Positions 41,331 through 53,349 of a DNA stretch of 64,000 nucleotides are shown here, piece by piece; position 1 is the stretch's first letter, and the number at the start of each line of letters is the position of its first letter. This DNA is from Platanthera guangdongensis (lineage: Eukaryota; Streptophyta; Magnoliopsida; Asparagales; Orchidaceae), in assembly GCA_039583875.1 (NCBI GenBank), contig CM077147.1, positions 114,138,440 through 114,202,439 of the forward strand, given 5' to 3'. The position numbers were made by a program, and so were the translations under genes. Under the pieces are notes generated by a model. That model did not search any database and was not told where the DNA came from. It was given only the letters and a program-made list of their open reading frames with translations.

Positions 41331-41809
41331 AATAATTACACTTAAAAGAATGACTAATTATGTATACAAATAGTTTAAAATTTTTTACTTTAATTAGTCA
41401 GGACATATAAGTCAGAACACAAAATTTTTCCAAGTTACAAGTTTGTGTCGAGACACCAGGGCGTGTGTCGACATTATTAGTACAAGTGTGTCGATACACC
41501 ACAGCATGTGTCGACACTAGTATGAAAGGTGTGTTGAAACACGTGACTGTGTGTCGACACTGATTAGCGGATGTGTGTCGACACATCTCGACAACTTATG
41601 TTTTCTTTGTCGACTCCAAAAATTTCCCAATATTGAGAAAATCACTAAATGCAGCGCTCCTTTTCACCTTCAAAAGACAGATGCTATAAATAGTAGATGT
41701 TAGGTTTTGTCGACTTCACTCGCCAGTAATCTTGAAAGACTAATCGTTATGTGTCGAGACCTAGAAATCCATAGTCGACACCCCTCAAACTTAAGATCTT
41801 TCAATAAGA
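41331..41809 (+). promoter_or_regulatory. Internal promoter-like region before copia ORF3
   Basis: The stretch is non-coding and contains seven exact GTCGAC words, several as full TGTCGACACA palindromes (41468-41790). They are interleaved with a TATA box (TATAAATA, 41685-41692) 118 bp before the ORF3 ATG. It is the only part of the copia interior with this motif; all other clusters are in LTRs. Confidence 0.6.
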
Positions 41810-44800
41810 ATGGCACCAAAGATGGACGATCACATCAACGAGGGATAAGAACTTGTGCACGACGCATTTGACACCGCATCTGCAGATATCAAGAAAGTGA
41901 TTGACCTTGTGAAAGTGGCAGGGTTGGAGTATCTTCTTTCAGAACCAACCAAGATCTGGAAGAGAGAGGTATCTGAATTTTACTCTAATGCCTCATTAAA
42001 CTATAACTCTTACAAAATAAGATCCACTATTAATGGAGAAAGGATACAGGTCACTACCAAAAGACTGGCTAAAGTCTTTCAAATTCCAAGAATTTCACAG
42101 GATAATGAACTAGATTCAACCAAGACAGCTAAGGCACTAGTTTGTTGTAGACTAACTCCAACCACTAGTTTCAACAAGAAGGGAATGAATTCCCAAGATA
42201 AATTCCTATCAGAAATAGTAGGAAAGGTGATCCTCTGCAAGACTGGAGCACATGATAGATTTTCTAATGTCATGTTTAATCTGATGAGTAGAATTATCTT
42301 CAAAATCAATACTGACTGTAATACAGTGCTGTTTGATAAGATTGTCGAAGGAATTCAGAACCCCAATATGGGCAGAATAATTAGCTTGTATTTGGTAAAA
42401 GTAATTCTAGATTGCATCAATCTGAAACATGGAACTAAGATTAATCATATGAGGAGAATGGATCTAAGAATTCTGTCTAGGTGGGACAGAGTTTTGACTA
42501 AGGAATCTCCTGCACCTAAGAAGTAAAAGGAAATAAAAGGTAAGAAATCAGTAGTAGTGGAACTAGTATCCTATAGTGATTCTGAAGAAGAGGTGAACTT
42601 CGGTTCGGATGAAAATCCAGAGGAAGTCCAAGGTAGGTCTCCTAGGCAATTCCCTCAGACCAGTGCATAAGTGCAGGGGGAGACCATCCCAGAAATAGAA
42701 TTAGTTGAGGGGGAGAACCTCACAGAATTGGTAATGGATACAACAACAATCATCATAATGGATGTGGTATAAGACCTAGAAAAGACACATGCTCCTGCAC
42801 ATGAAATCTCTGATCAAGTGTGGAAGAAGTAACTCTACAAGAGACTGAAGAGGAATTTCCAATGACAAAGGATACAAATATTCAGGAAGAGAGAATTGCA
42901 GATTCTCAGATTGAAATACCTGATGCTGAAGTTCTGCATGCAGATATTGCTGTGGATAATATCCCTATTAATCAAGAAGATACATGAATTGAGTTGGAGT
43001 TGGCCCCTATTACTGAGAAAATTGAAGAGACACCTCAAGTTGAGGAGGTTAGTTCTTCTGAATCTGAAGATGTAGATGCTTCTCAATAGAAGAAAAGAAA
43101 ATTTTCTGAAATGAAGAAGAAGAGCAAGAGCTACAAGCAATATCTTTAGTCCGGATAAACATCTACTCCTATAATAGATCACAGCTCTTTGCTTCTGCAA
43201 CTATAGATTATGTTTGATAAGCAAAGGAAAGATTTAGAGAAATATGTGGATGAAAGCAACAAAGAGTTGCAATTTCAGCTAGCCCAAGAGATCAAGTCAA
43301 TAAGATTTGAAGTAAATCTTTTGAAAACTGAAATGACTTCATTCTTTGAGAATGGGGCACATGTAGTAGTTTATCTGGAAAAGCAAAAACAGGATGCCAA
43401 GCTAATACAAGATGATATGGCAATCAAGCAAGGCTGTGTCCTCCAAAATCAGAACAGACTGAATAAGAATCTTAAAGTGATGCATGAAACTATCTTGGGA
43501 CAAATTAAGACACAAACTACTGCGTTGGAAAGCAAAATTGAATCTACTGGCATAGATATTAATACCTGAAGGATCAAGCACATACCCAACTGCACCAAAA
43601 GCCCAGACTGTTGGAGACGGCGCTACTTAATTTCTTAAATACGTAGCAAAGCGCCACGGGTCAAGTGAAGGAACGCCGGACCCAACAATCCCCCCCGTCG
43701 TCCAGCACAACCCGTCGGCTCCGAGGTGGAGTTACCACGGACTGTTGGAGAGGGCGCTACTTAATTTCTTCAATAAGTAGCAAAGCGCCACGGGTCAAGT
43801 GAAGGAATGCCGGACCAAACAATACCACCCCCCCCCCCCCCGGCGTCCAGCACAACTCGTCGGCTCAGAGGTGGAGTTACCACATGGCCCACCTGGCTCA
43901 GAGGTGGGGTTACCACATGTCCACGATTTCCTGACCCGCTTGACCCACACAGGTAGAAGGGAAAAATCAGGATTTAATAGCGCCCCACCCCCCCCTCCCG
44001 GTCTTGAACCCGTGACCTGCTCTGATACCAATTGAAGGATCAAGCGCATACCCAACTGCAACAAAAGACTGGACTGTTGGAGAGGGCGCTACTTAATTTC
44101 TTAAATAAGTAGCAAAGCTCCACGGGTCAAGGGAAGGAACGCCGGACCCAACAATACCAAACTGCAAAGTCATTCTGAATCTCTCCTTAAAGATATCAAA
44201 GATTCCTACAAAACTTTGGACAACAATTTACTGAGGGTTAAGAATATCGTGACTACAGGTATCAATTATGTTGATGGACAGGTCAGATTTCAAAAGAATG
44301 ATCTAAGATATCCAATTGATAGTGAAGTCATAAAGGGGGAGAGAGTCATGATTCAGACAAGTGCTAAACAAGCTACCTGGATTGCAAATAATATCAGAGA
44401 TACTTTATTCTTTTCTCCCCTATGGTATGAGGGTGATCAAACAGCTGAGTTTGGTTGTCAACAACCACCTCTACTTCATGCACCTCCTTCTGAATTATTT
44501 CCTCCTGCAGCCCCAGCCAATTTTGAGTTTGTTCAAGCAGTTGTTCACCACATGTATAGTCCTCCTCAAGGCATAAATAAGAATGTAATATTTTAGAAAG
44601 TGGACAGGCCTGCTACTACTTCAAAGACTGAGGCTCAGTTATCAAAGAAAAGGTTTAAAGAATAGGCTGAGACAACCTGATTTTGAGTAATGGAGTCCAA
44701 CATCTAGATCAATCATTCTTACTGCATGGAAAGCAGTGGATGCTAATATTACTAACAAAGGGAAATGGTATTCTGAACATGAATGGGCTAAACACTTAAA

Positions 44801-45014
44801 ACAACAAGATGTGATTCAGAAATTCAAGCAAGATTTGAAAAGAGGAAAGCTTCATGCAAAATCCATAGAGCCCAGCAAGTATTTCCCAAAACCATATCAT
44901 TTTTTTGAGAGGCAAAGGCTGAAAGAAGAAGCAATAGCAAAAGCTAAAGCTAAGGAAGCCAAAGGTAAGGAAGTTGCTGAGGACAAGGAGCCTAGAATGA
45001 AAGCCAAGATATAA
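41810..45014 (+). pseudogene. Copia ORF3 (env-position gene), interrupted by a TRIM
   Basis: ATG 41810 (MAPKMDDHIN) is followed in frame by TAA (41846) and then an open stretch to 42526. Its product resembles the 'putative plant transposon protein' family (PF20167): EFYSNASLNYN…INGERIQVTTKRLAKVFQIP. Downstream come an acidic stretch with several stops (42527-43190) and a coiled coil (43210-43569, KQRKDLEKYVDESNKEL). After the TRIM there are a conserved piece (44216-44596) and a Lys/Glu/Ala-rich tail (44736-45014). Additional ORFs in this position occur in SIRE-type copia elements. What the protein does is unknown. Confidence 0.6.
43567..44153 (-). mobile_element. TRIM element, minus orientation
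   Basis: It is 587 bp, with 121-bp terminal direct repeats 43567-43687 and 44033-44153. Read on the minus strand each repeat starts TGTTGGGTCCGG and ends TTGATCCTTCA (43687 to 43567; CTTGATC is diverged to GCTTGATCC in the other). The target duplication ATACC lies at 43562-43566 and 44154-44158. Directly after the right repeat (minus sense) is ATTGGTATCAGAGC, the tRNA-Met PBS (44019-44032). It encodes nothing. A partial third copy of the terminal repeat lies at 43741-43825, and G/C homopolymers lie near 43830 and 43990. Confidence 0.88.
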
Positions 45015-45352
45015 TCAGGGAAAGACATAGTTATTAAGGAATCTGAGCTGCCTTAGGATTTTCTAAGTTTTCTATTTCATATGAATATTTTGATCTGTAA
45101 CTATTCTGAAGAAACTTGTATCAGTAAATTCTAAGATAAATAATTTGTGGAAATTATGACTTATTCTAGATTTCATGTGTTGATTAAATAGGAATGAAAT
45201 TATTTGCCTTATGTTCTACTAAGCATTATTATTAAGTTTGTGTGTTTATCTGTGATAATTCACTTACTGAACTACACTATATGTTTAAATGTCTTAATCT
45301 TTATTTTGTGGTATCTTGTCGTATATCATTGTATTGGGGTTATGACTTCTCC
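45015..45352 (+). other. Copia 3' untranslated stretch
   Basis: This AT-rich sequence between ORF3 and the polypurine tract has no gene or repeat that I can support. The open frame 45204-45476 runs across the PPT and into the LTR and is not conserved in composition with the rest. Confidence 0.4.
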
Positions 45353-45366
45353 AAATAAGGAGAGAT
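45353..45366 (+). other. Copia polypurine tract
   Basis: AAATAAGGAGAGAT lies directly before the TGTTGAGTACA start of the LTR. Confidence 0.65.
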
Positions 45367-46809
45367 TGTTGAGTACATTGGTCTCAGTGTACTTGATTCG
45401 AAGAAGTCTTCTCAACTCAATGATATACACATTGTTGTATTTGATGGATGTTAAGTTTATATGTGCAGGTTACTAAAGCTAAGTACAAAGTGTCGACACT
45501 CAGGACTAGTGTCGACACACACTAAACAAGTTCTGTCGAGACGAAGAAAAGTTGTGTCGACAATAAGGACAACTGTGTCGACATACTGTAATGAGATTGA
45601 AGAAAACTGTGTCGACACTCAGGACGAGTGTCGACACACACTGAACAAGTTGCGTCAAGACAAAGAAACGCTATGTCGACACTAAGGACAACTATGTCGA
45701 CACACTGTAATGAGACTGAGGACAACTGTATCGACACTGAGGACTAGTGTCGACACACTCTATTCAAGCTGTAATGAGACTGAAGACAACTATGCCTATA
45801 CTCATGAATAGTGTCGACACACTATAATCAAGCTATAACGAGACTGAAGTCAACTGTGTTGACACACGAGACTTGTATCGACACATTCCTTAGAAGTTGT
45901 GTCGAGCCAAGTTGAAGAGCTTTGTCGACACATTCAGAAGTGTGTCGACACCACTACAGGAGCTGTGTCGACACCCAGGACTTGTGTCAATACATTTCAC
46001 AGCAAAGTCTCAACACTTCAGTAGACTTATTTTCTAAGTACAGATGTCAATACTATGATACTGACAGCTATCAGAACTGTCAGTTATTAACCAGATCAGC
46101 CGATTACTCCTGTCAGAGCCTATTTAAAGGGATGTAGTCCTTAGAAGAAAAATAATACACAGAGAGAGATAAAAAAAATAAGAACAAAAAAAAATAAAGA
46201 AGAAGCAGCACAACTTTGAAGCTCCAGCTACAACTAAGAAGGTGGAGAGAGGTCTGAACAAGAATCATCTACAACATATCTCCAGCCTAGATCAACCCTA
46301 ATTTCTATTTCAAGAAGCTTTGAAAAGCTAAGAAGGGTTTGATCAGATCTGTCTTGTCAGAATCAAAGGAAGCACAATCATCAAGATTAGATCAAGAAGC
46401 AGTTACTCAAACCTCATACTGGGTGACATTTTCTGATTCATTGGTCTGTTATATTCAGTTTGTAAGATCTGTCTATAGATCTGAGTGGAGGATATTTATT
46501 CTCTTGGTGTTGTAAGCTTGTGTTATAAACGCTGAGGTAGGGCTTGGATTGCCTTAGGTATGAGAATTTGAAAATTTTCTGAGTTGTATGGAATATGTTG
46601 CCTGAGAAGTAGGAGTGAGGATTCATGCTAAGGTAGAGTTCTTGGGAAGAACATGAGGTGTAGGATCTTGGTGATCTGAGTGGGAAGACTTGTGAAGTCT
46701 GAGTAGTAGGAGCCGAGTGGGCTCTAAGGTGTAAGATATAAAGATCTGAGTAAAGGAAAGAGGAGGAGTTTGGCCGAATCTATTTTATTACTAGATAGGT
46801 GGTGTCTAC
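45367..46809 (+). mobile_element. Copia 3' LTR, right end cut by Athila2
   Basis: It starts TGTTGAGTACATTGG, and a second genomic copy of the same start is at 63088. The left third contains TGTCGACA palindromes; from 45740 it aligns with the 5' LTR at 10425-11470. At 46810 an Athila LTR end (TGATATTC) begins, so about 245 bp of the LTR are missing and not found elsewhere in the window. Confidence 0.82.
45488..45985. repeat. TGTCGACA palindrome cluster in copia 3' LTR
   Basis: Thirteen exact GTCGAC words lie in about 500 bp, usually as TGTGTCGACAC. A short phrase ('aggacnagtgtcgacacac', about 45-65 bp apart) repeats with them. Variants with one change (TATCGACAC, TGTTGACAC) are also present. 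Confidence 0.85.
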
Positions 46810-48577
46810 TGATATTCACAAGGAGAAAAAAAACCAAACTAACAATCCAACAAGGCAAGTATACCTATCGAAATGCTGCTAGGGGACACAAGTGTCATAT
46901 TAAAATCTGGGAACCGTTAATTAATCTTACTCACACGAAAACCATTATCTTATCGAAGAATGTTTTAGGGTTTAAGAGATTACTAAAATGCGATTGAGGA
47001 GAGAAGTATTATGCTAAGAAAGAAAAGCTTGTGGTTAAATAGAGAGCAATTAAAACGATTACAGCGAAGTATTAAGACAATGAAAGAGAAGAGCACTCGA
47101 TTGAGGATTACCTCGGTTAAAGTTGATTAAGAAATGCGAAAATAAACTTTTACTTAATAAAGCTAAAACCTTGACCGTAGAGGTTCCATAAGCGTAAACA
47201 CGCTTCTCTCAAAGCCGTGCCTACCTGAGTGTAGGAAGGTTCAACCGAACTCTCGTCCGATCGGATATCTAAAGCTCGCTTTAAGCTATGAACCCCTCTA
47301 TTAGATTTCACTCCAATCCAGGAGATTTAACGTCTGCCTCTCTCGAGGGGTGCGTGCAACTCTCTTTACTCTTGAGTTCTTACTTCAAACTATCAGCCTC
47401 TCGGCTAGCCAAGAATGAAAGCTAATGATGGAAAATATACATATTGATGATATATCTCCAAGTAGGGTTTTTAATCAAGAGTAATTCAAGGTATAACTTT
47501 AGAAAGAAAAAGTAGAGTTAAAGCATCATAACTTAACCAACTCGAACCTCAGATCATCAAGATCAAGTACAAGGAGGATTAGTTACTCATGGTGAAATGG
47601 AGAAAAGGAGATGCGTAGAAGAAAATAATGAAAACAAAGTAGAAACGAAAAAGAAAACAACACTTCTTTATTAACGGAAACAGTGATCTTACAACTTGAA
47701 AACCAGAGATTACAAGTGCATGGAAAGTAAACTACACTATCATTAACATTATGCTACAGAAAGAAGCTAGGAGCTAATACAGGGAAAGCATTAAGCTAGA
47801 GATAAGAAGAGCTAAAATGAAGAGACATGCTTGAAAAAGTTCAAAAATACAAAGGGCAGAACCTCTCCCCTCAATCCCAAAAGGTGCCCTGAAACCTTGG
47901 AGATGGGCTCTATTTATAGATTTTTTTCGGGTCGGGTCACGCCCCCCGGTCACGCCCGGGTCGGGCGTGACCCTGGGGCGTGACACATTCGGTGCGACTT
48001 TTTTGGGCTGGAATTTAATTCTGGCGATGTAGCTGAAGTACACGCCCAATGTCACGCCATGGTAGGGCGTGTACCGGGAACGTGTTCTTTGCGACATGAC
48101 TTTGTTGAGCTGGAATTGAATGCTAGAGGTGACGGGTGGTATTGCTGGAGTACACGCCCGAATGTCACGCCATGGTAGGGAGTGTACCTGGGGCGTATCC
48201 ATTGCGGTGCGACGGTGGAGCGGGAAAAAGAGCGCGTTGTGGCGATTCCTCGGAACTTGGGGACACGCCTCTAGAACACGCCCGTGTCGGATGTGACATG
48301 GGCGTGACAGAGGGCGTGTACACTAAGTTTCCACGAAATGCAGTTTCGGACCAATTGCTTCATTCCTTTGGGTTACATGCCCTAGGTATACGCCCGGGTA
48401 GGGCGTGACCAGGGGGCGTAATTCAGCTGAAAGCCGTAAAAACCTACAAAAAGCAGAAAAACGCATTAGAGACAAAAATATATACAAAGGTGAATCAAAA
48501 TAAGCACTTTATAAGACATGAATTGCTTTGAAACCCTGAAAATACCATAATAAAATTGACTATAAACCGTATTATCA
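46810..48577 (-). repeat. Athila2 3' LTR (element sense)
   Basis: On the minus strand it starts TGATAATACGG at 48577 after AAGCTTGGGGGAATT (PPT at 48578-48592). It ends near 46810 with a short deletion relative to Athila1. The motif cluster CACGCCC/GGGCGTG lies at 47935-48420 and the TATA box at 47911-47918 (minus). Confidence 0.88.
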
Positions 48578-50425
48578 AATTCCCCCAAGCTTAAGTTTTG
48601 CTTGTCCCCAAGCAAAGATATAAAAACTATCTAATCATAAAAAGTGACTAATTCAAAAAGTTTTAATCATGCTTACACAAGTACTATGCGAAATTCCAGG
48701 TAGGGAGAATGTAAAACGTAAATCTAAAACAATTATTTTTGGTATGCTTTAACTTTTATAAACTTTACTTAACGAAAATAAATCATCCAGAATTTTGACG
48801 AGACTCTTTAAATAGATTTAAGGAAGGCAACAAAAATTAAAAGAACGTATTGAGTTGTTACTAGATCCAAGCAACGCATTATAATTATATCAATTAAATA
48901 ACAAAAATCTAAGTTTAAATCCAGAACTAAAACTGATTTACTTTTCTTCTTTTCGTAGCTGTTAAATAAGATTTAAAAAGGCGTGAATCAAAAGGACTTA
49001 ATAGGACCGAAATGTTTGGTTTAGGATCATGAATAGGAGTGAAATTTAAAGATAAACATGGAGGCTTAAAATCACACTAAACCAAAACAAAGAGTTTCAA
49101 AAAAAAAAATTATTTTAAACAATATATATATATTTTGTTTCTTTTTCTTTATTATTATTTATTTTTTTCTCGTCAATTTTTTCTTTTTTCAAAACAAAGG
49201 CCATAAAAAAATTTCTTTCATGTTGAATTGGCCAAATAAAATCAAACATTGCTTTTGAGTACACTTTTTTTCAATAATTTTTCCAAAATAACACAAAATT
49301 TCCTAGCATGATTATAAAAAGTTTTGAATGAAACTCAAAAAATTCAGCGTGATTAGATAGGTAGGAATTTTAGTTTTGGTGAAAATGAAATGCTATGTGG
49401 AGTTATCAAATGAAATTAGAAAAAAAGGCTCAAAAGCGGCTAACTAGTGGTAAAAGATTTTAGGTTGGCAGGAAAGCTCAAACGTAAACAAAAATGGCCT
49501 AAATCATTTTCACGCTTTTTAAATTTATTTAAAACATAGATTTGAAAATTTTCAAAAAGTAAGTCTGAGATAATAAAAGAAGATTGATGAAATTATCCTG
49601 AACATAAAAATAATATGTGACTTGGATCGTTCATATCTACTACGTTATTCAAAAGTTGTTATTACAAAAATTATCTAAAAACGAAAAGGAAAATAGTGGA
49701 TGATGAATTTTAGGGAAAATAAAGAAAATAAAGAACGGAAAACCATAATAGAAATGTGCGTTTTTAGAAAAATATTTCACCTTAACATGCTACCGTGAAT
49801 TAGAAACACAGCATGGCCAACATTTTACTTGTGAATATGGTTAAAAAATAATGATTAGAGAAATTATAATTAACTACGTTGTTTATAAAAAGTTGAGAAA
49901 AACAAAACAAAAACATGGGGTACTATTGAAATACCAAAATGCAGCTATATAGTTTTTTTTTTGGAAAAGTAAAAGATATTTACAACAGGCAAAAAGAAGG
50001 AGGAAGTCCTCCCGCAAGCTTAAAATCTACATTATCCGCAATGAAGAAGGAGGTTGGAGAACGAGAGAAAATTAAAGTACAGAAATGAAAGACAGAATTG
50101 AAAAACAGGAACTTCCCCGGTTTTAGTTTGCAGCGAAAACTGACTGATGCCACTCCTCCATGCTTGGGCTTTGAATCGTCAGGAAAAGTCTTTTGGTGTA
50201 CTTTGTGATGGATTTAGCAGCATCGACGGCGGTGATTTTGGAAGCCGCAACTTGTGGAGTCGTCCTGGGCAAAAAGTGTAAAATAAAAAAAACAGAAAAA
50301 AGAGTTGGGTTGCCTCCCAAGAGGACCCTTTGTTTAAAGCATCGTTTGAGCTCGACGCATTAAAAAATATTGTCCGAACGATTATTTGTCCAAAGTAGCA
50401 AGTAACTAGACGGTGTCCAGTTAGT
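48578..50425 (-). other. Athila2 non-coding 3' region
   Basis: This is colinear with Athila1 33076-34914 in reverse. It contains the PPT next to 48577, AT-rich tracts, an internal AAGCTTGCGGGAGG word near 50012, and GGTTGCCTCCC at 50306. No env-like gene is visible. Confidence 0.75.
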
Positions 50426-51263
50426 TTAAAGTTCGTGTAGAAGAATATTAACACAGTTTGGACTGACATCACCACAGAGATAAAGTTTAAGACGCTGCCC
50501 ATTCACTTTGAACTCACCCTTTTCAGGGTGCGAAATTAAAACCGTGTCATACGGAAAAATTTCTTTTACTGTAAATGGCCCAGACCATCGTGATTTTAGC
50601 TTTCCCGGAAATAAATGTAATCGTGAGTTATATAAAAGAACTTGGTCGCCCGGCTTAAAGGTTTTTGTGTACCTAAGATGTTTGTCGTGCAAACGCTTCG
50701 TCCGCTCTTTAAAAAAATTATTATTTTCATAAGTGTTAGAGCGCCACTCGTCGAGTTCGTTAAGTTGGAATTTTCTAAAATCGCCGACAGAGTGGGGATC
50801 GAAGTTAACAAATCTTAAGGCCCAAAAAGCGCGGTGTTCTAATTCTACGGGCAAATGACACGATTTTCCATAAACCAACCGATATGGCGTACATCCGAGG
50901 GCGGTTTTGTATGCTGTTCGGTAGGCCCATAGAGCATCGTCTAATTTTGCTGACCAGTCTTTTCTAGATATACAAACAGTCTTTTCTAAAATTCTTTTTA
51001 TTTCTCTATTTACTACTTCGACTTGTCCGTTAGTTTGGGGGTGGTAGGCAGTGGAAAGCTTATGAGTAACGCCATATTTAGTTAGGATTTTTGAAAATTG
51101 CGCGTTACAGAAATGGGAACCCCTATCACTAATGATGGCGCGCGGTGTACCGAAGCGAGAAAATAATTTTTTTAGGAAATTAACTACGACTCGGGCGTCA
51201 TTCGTAGGAAGAGCTTGGGCTTCGGCCCAACGCGAAACATAATCAACGGTAACTAAAATGTAC
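50426..51263 (-). pseudogene. Athila2 integrase core and C-terminal domain
   Basis: One frame is open from just after a TGA near 51266 down to 50426, although it has no ATG-type start until 50878. The core keeps Asp in IISDRGSHF and Glu in GQVEVVN, then the LVYGKSCHLPVELEHRAF and FKPGDQVLLYNSRL segments. Two one-base losses (near 51288 and 51270, relative to Athila1) separate it from the upstream frame. Confidence 0.82.
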
Positions 51264-53349
51264 TTATTCCCGAAGTTAGAAGGAAAGGGCCGACAAAATC
51301 AACCCCCAGAGGTCGAAAACTTCACACTCTAGTAAATAATTTTGTGGCATTTCATTTTTATTCGAAATATTCCCCGACCGTTGGCAACTATCACACCTAC
51401 TCACAAAGGCATGCGCGTCTTTAAACAGGCTAGGCCAGTAAAAACCCGCGCTTAACACTTTGTGAGCGGTGCGAGTAGCTTGATAGTGCCCACCTGTCGG
51501 TCTTTCATGCAAATGTTTAATAATATTTAATCCTTCTTCATAAGAAACACACCTCCTTATCATTTGGTCGGCATAAATTCTGAAAAGATGCGGGTCCTCC
51601 CAAAAATAGTTCTTCAGCTCAGAAAAGAATTTCTTCTTTTGCTGAGATGAAAACTCTTTTGGGAGCACACGAGCCACTAGATAGTTGGCAATGCGGGCAA
51701 ACCAAGGAGACGTAGATGTGTTAATTATGAATAGCTTCTCATCGGGGAAATAGTCATTAAAAGAATTTTCGTCTAATTTTTCTGTAAACGGGTTGTCTAG
51801 GCACGAAAGGTGGTCGGCGGCCAAGTTCTCGGCTCCTCGCTTATCACGAATCTCTAAGTCAAACTCCTGGAGGAGTAAGACCCAGCGAATCAAGTGTGGC
51901 TTGGCATCCGTTTTGGAAAGAAGATATTTGAGGGCTGTGTGATCCGTAAAAACAATAATTTTTGAAAGAGTAATATAAGGACGAAATTTATCAAAAGCGA
52001 ATAATACGGCTAGGAGCTCCTTTTCGGTCGTGGTGTAATTTTCCTGTGCAAATGTGAGTGTCTTACTAGCGTAATAGATGGGGTGGAAGTTTTTAGATAT
52101 GCGTTGGCCTAAAACGGCTCCCACCGCATAACTACTCGCATCGCACATTATCTCAAATTGAAATTCCCACACTGGAGCTATCATGATTGGGGCATTAACT
52201 AATTTTTCTTTTATTAAATTGAAGGCAGCTAGACAGAGGTCATCAAAGATGAATGGGGCGTCTTTTTCTAAGAGATGGGTAAGCGGCTTGGTGATTTTGG
52301 AAAAGTCCTTTATGAAGCGGCGGTAGAAACCCGCGTGACCTAGAAAACTTCTTATAGCTTTTATGTTCGTAGGCGGCGGCAGCTTCTCGATAACTTTTAT
52401 TTTCGCAACGTCTACTTCAATACCTCTTGCAGAAATTTTATGTCCGAAAACTAACCCTTCCCTCACCATAAAATGACATTTTTCCCAATTTAAGGCGAGG
52501 TTAGTTTCTTCGCATCGCTCTAAGACTTTTTCAAGGTTCTCTAAGCAACTATCGTAGGAATCACCGAACACGGAGAAATCGTCCATGAAAACTTCCATGA
52601 TGCTTTCTACGTATTTGTCAAAGATAGCGAGCATACATCGCTGGAAAGTTAGCTGGTGCACTGCACAATCCAAACGACATTCTTCGGTAGGCGAAGGTGC
52701 CGAAGGGACAAGTAAACGTAGTTTTCTCCTGGTCCTCGGGAGAGAAGGGGATTTGAAAATATCCCGAGAGGCCATCGAGAAAACAATAAAAGCTATGTCT
52801 GGAAAGTCGTTCTAAAATCTTATCGATGAATGGCAAGGGGAAGTGATCCTTGCGGGTGGCATCTTTTAGCTTACGGTAATCTATACACATTCGCCAACCA
52901 GTCATCGTCCATGTCGGGATTAATTCATTATTCTCATTACTTATTACCGTTATCCCTCCCTTCTTTGGTACTACCTGAACATGGCTAACCCACTTACTTT
53001 CTGATATAGGATAGATAATTCCGGCGTCTAACAACTTCATAACCTCCCCCTTAACTACTTCTTTCATGTTTGGGTTTATACGGCGCTGAGGTTGGATAGA
53101 GTTACGTGAATTATCTTCCATTAATATTTTGTGAGTACAGAAAGATGGGCTTATGCCCTTGATATCAGAAATCTGCCAAGCAAGGGCTCGGCGATGCTTA
53201 CGTAAAATTAAAAGGAGTTTATCATTTTGCAAATCCGTAAGATAGGCTGAAACTATGACGGGCAGCTTAGAATCCTTTTCTAAGAAAACGTATTTAAGGT
53301 GCTCTGGTAGTTCTTTCAGTTCCATGGTAGGGGGGTCTTCATATGACAT
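51264..53349 (-). pseudogene. Athila2 RT, RNase H and integrase N-terminus
   Basis: Frame 53349-52618 has the linker and the early RT blocks ([60 protein letters not shown]) and then shifts near 52650. Frame 52775-51276 continues with [14 protein letters not shown], the RNase H blocks ([50 protein letters not shown]) and the integrase zinc domain ([13 protein letters not shown]…CDSCQRSGN). It ends at the frameshift near 51288. Confidence 0.86.

Noticed and set aside
44001..44035. tRNA-like 3' end (GCTCTGATACCA with a GGTTCAAG-like box)
   Set aside because: On the minus strand this is the PBS of the TRIM next to its terminal repeat; no cloverleaf or A box is present.
45204..45476. Hydrophobic ORF that could be a membrane protein
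   Set aside because: AT-rich chance frame crossing the polypurine tract and the LTR start.
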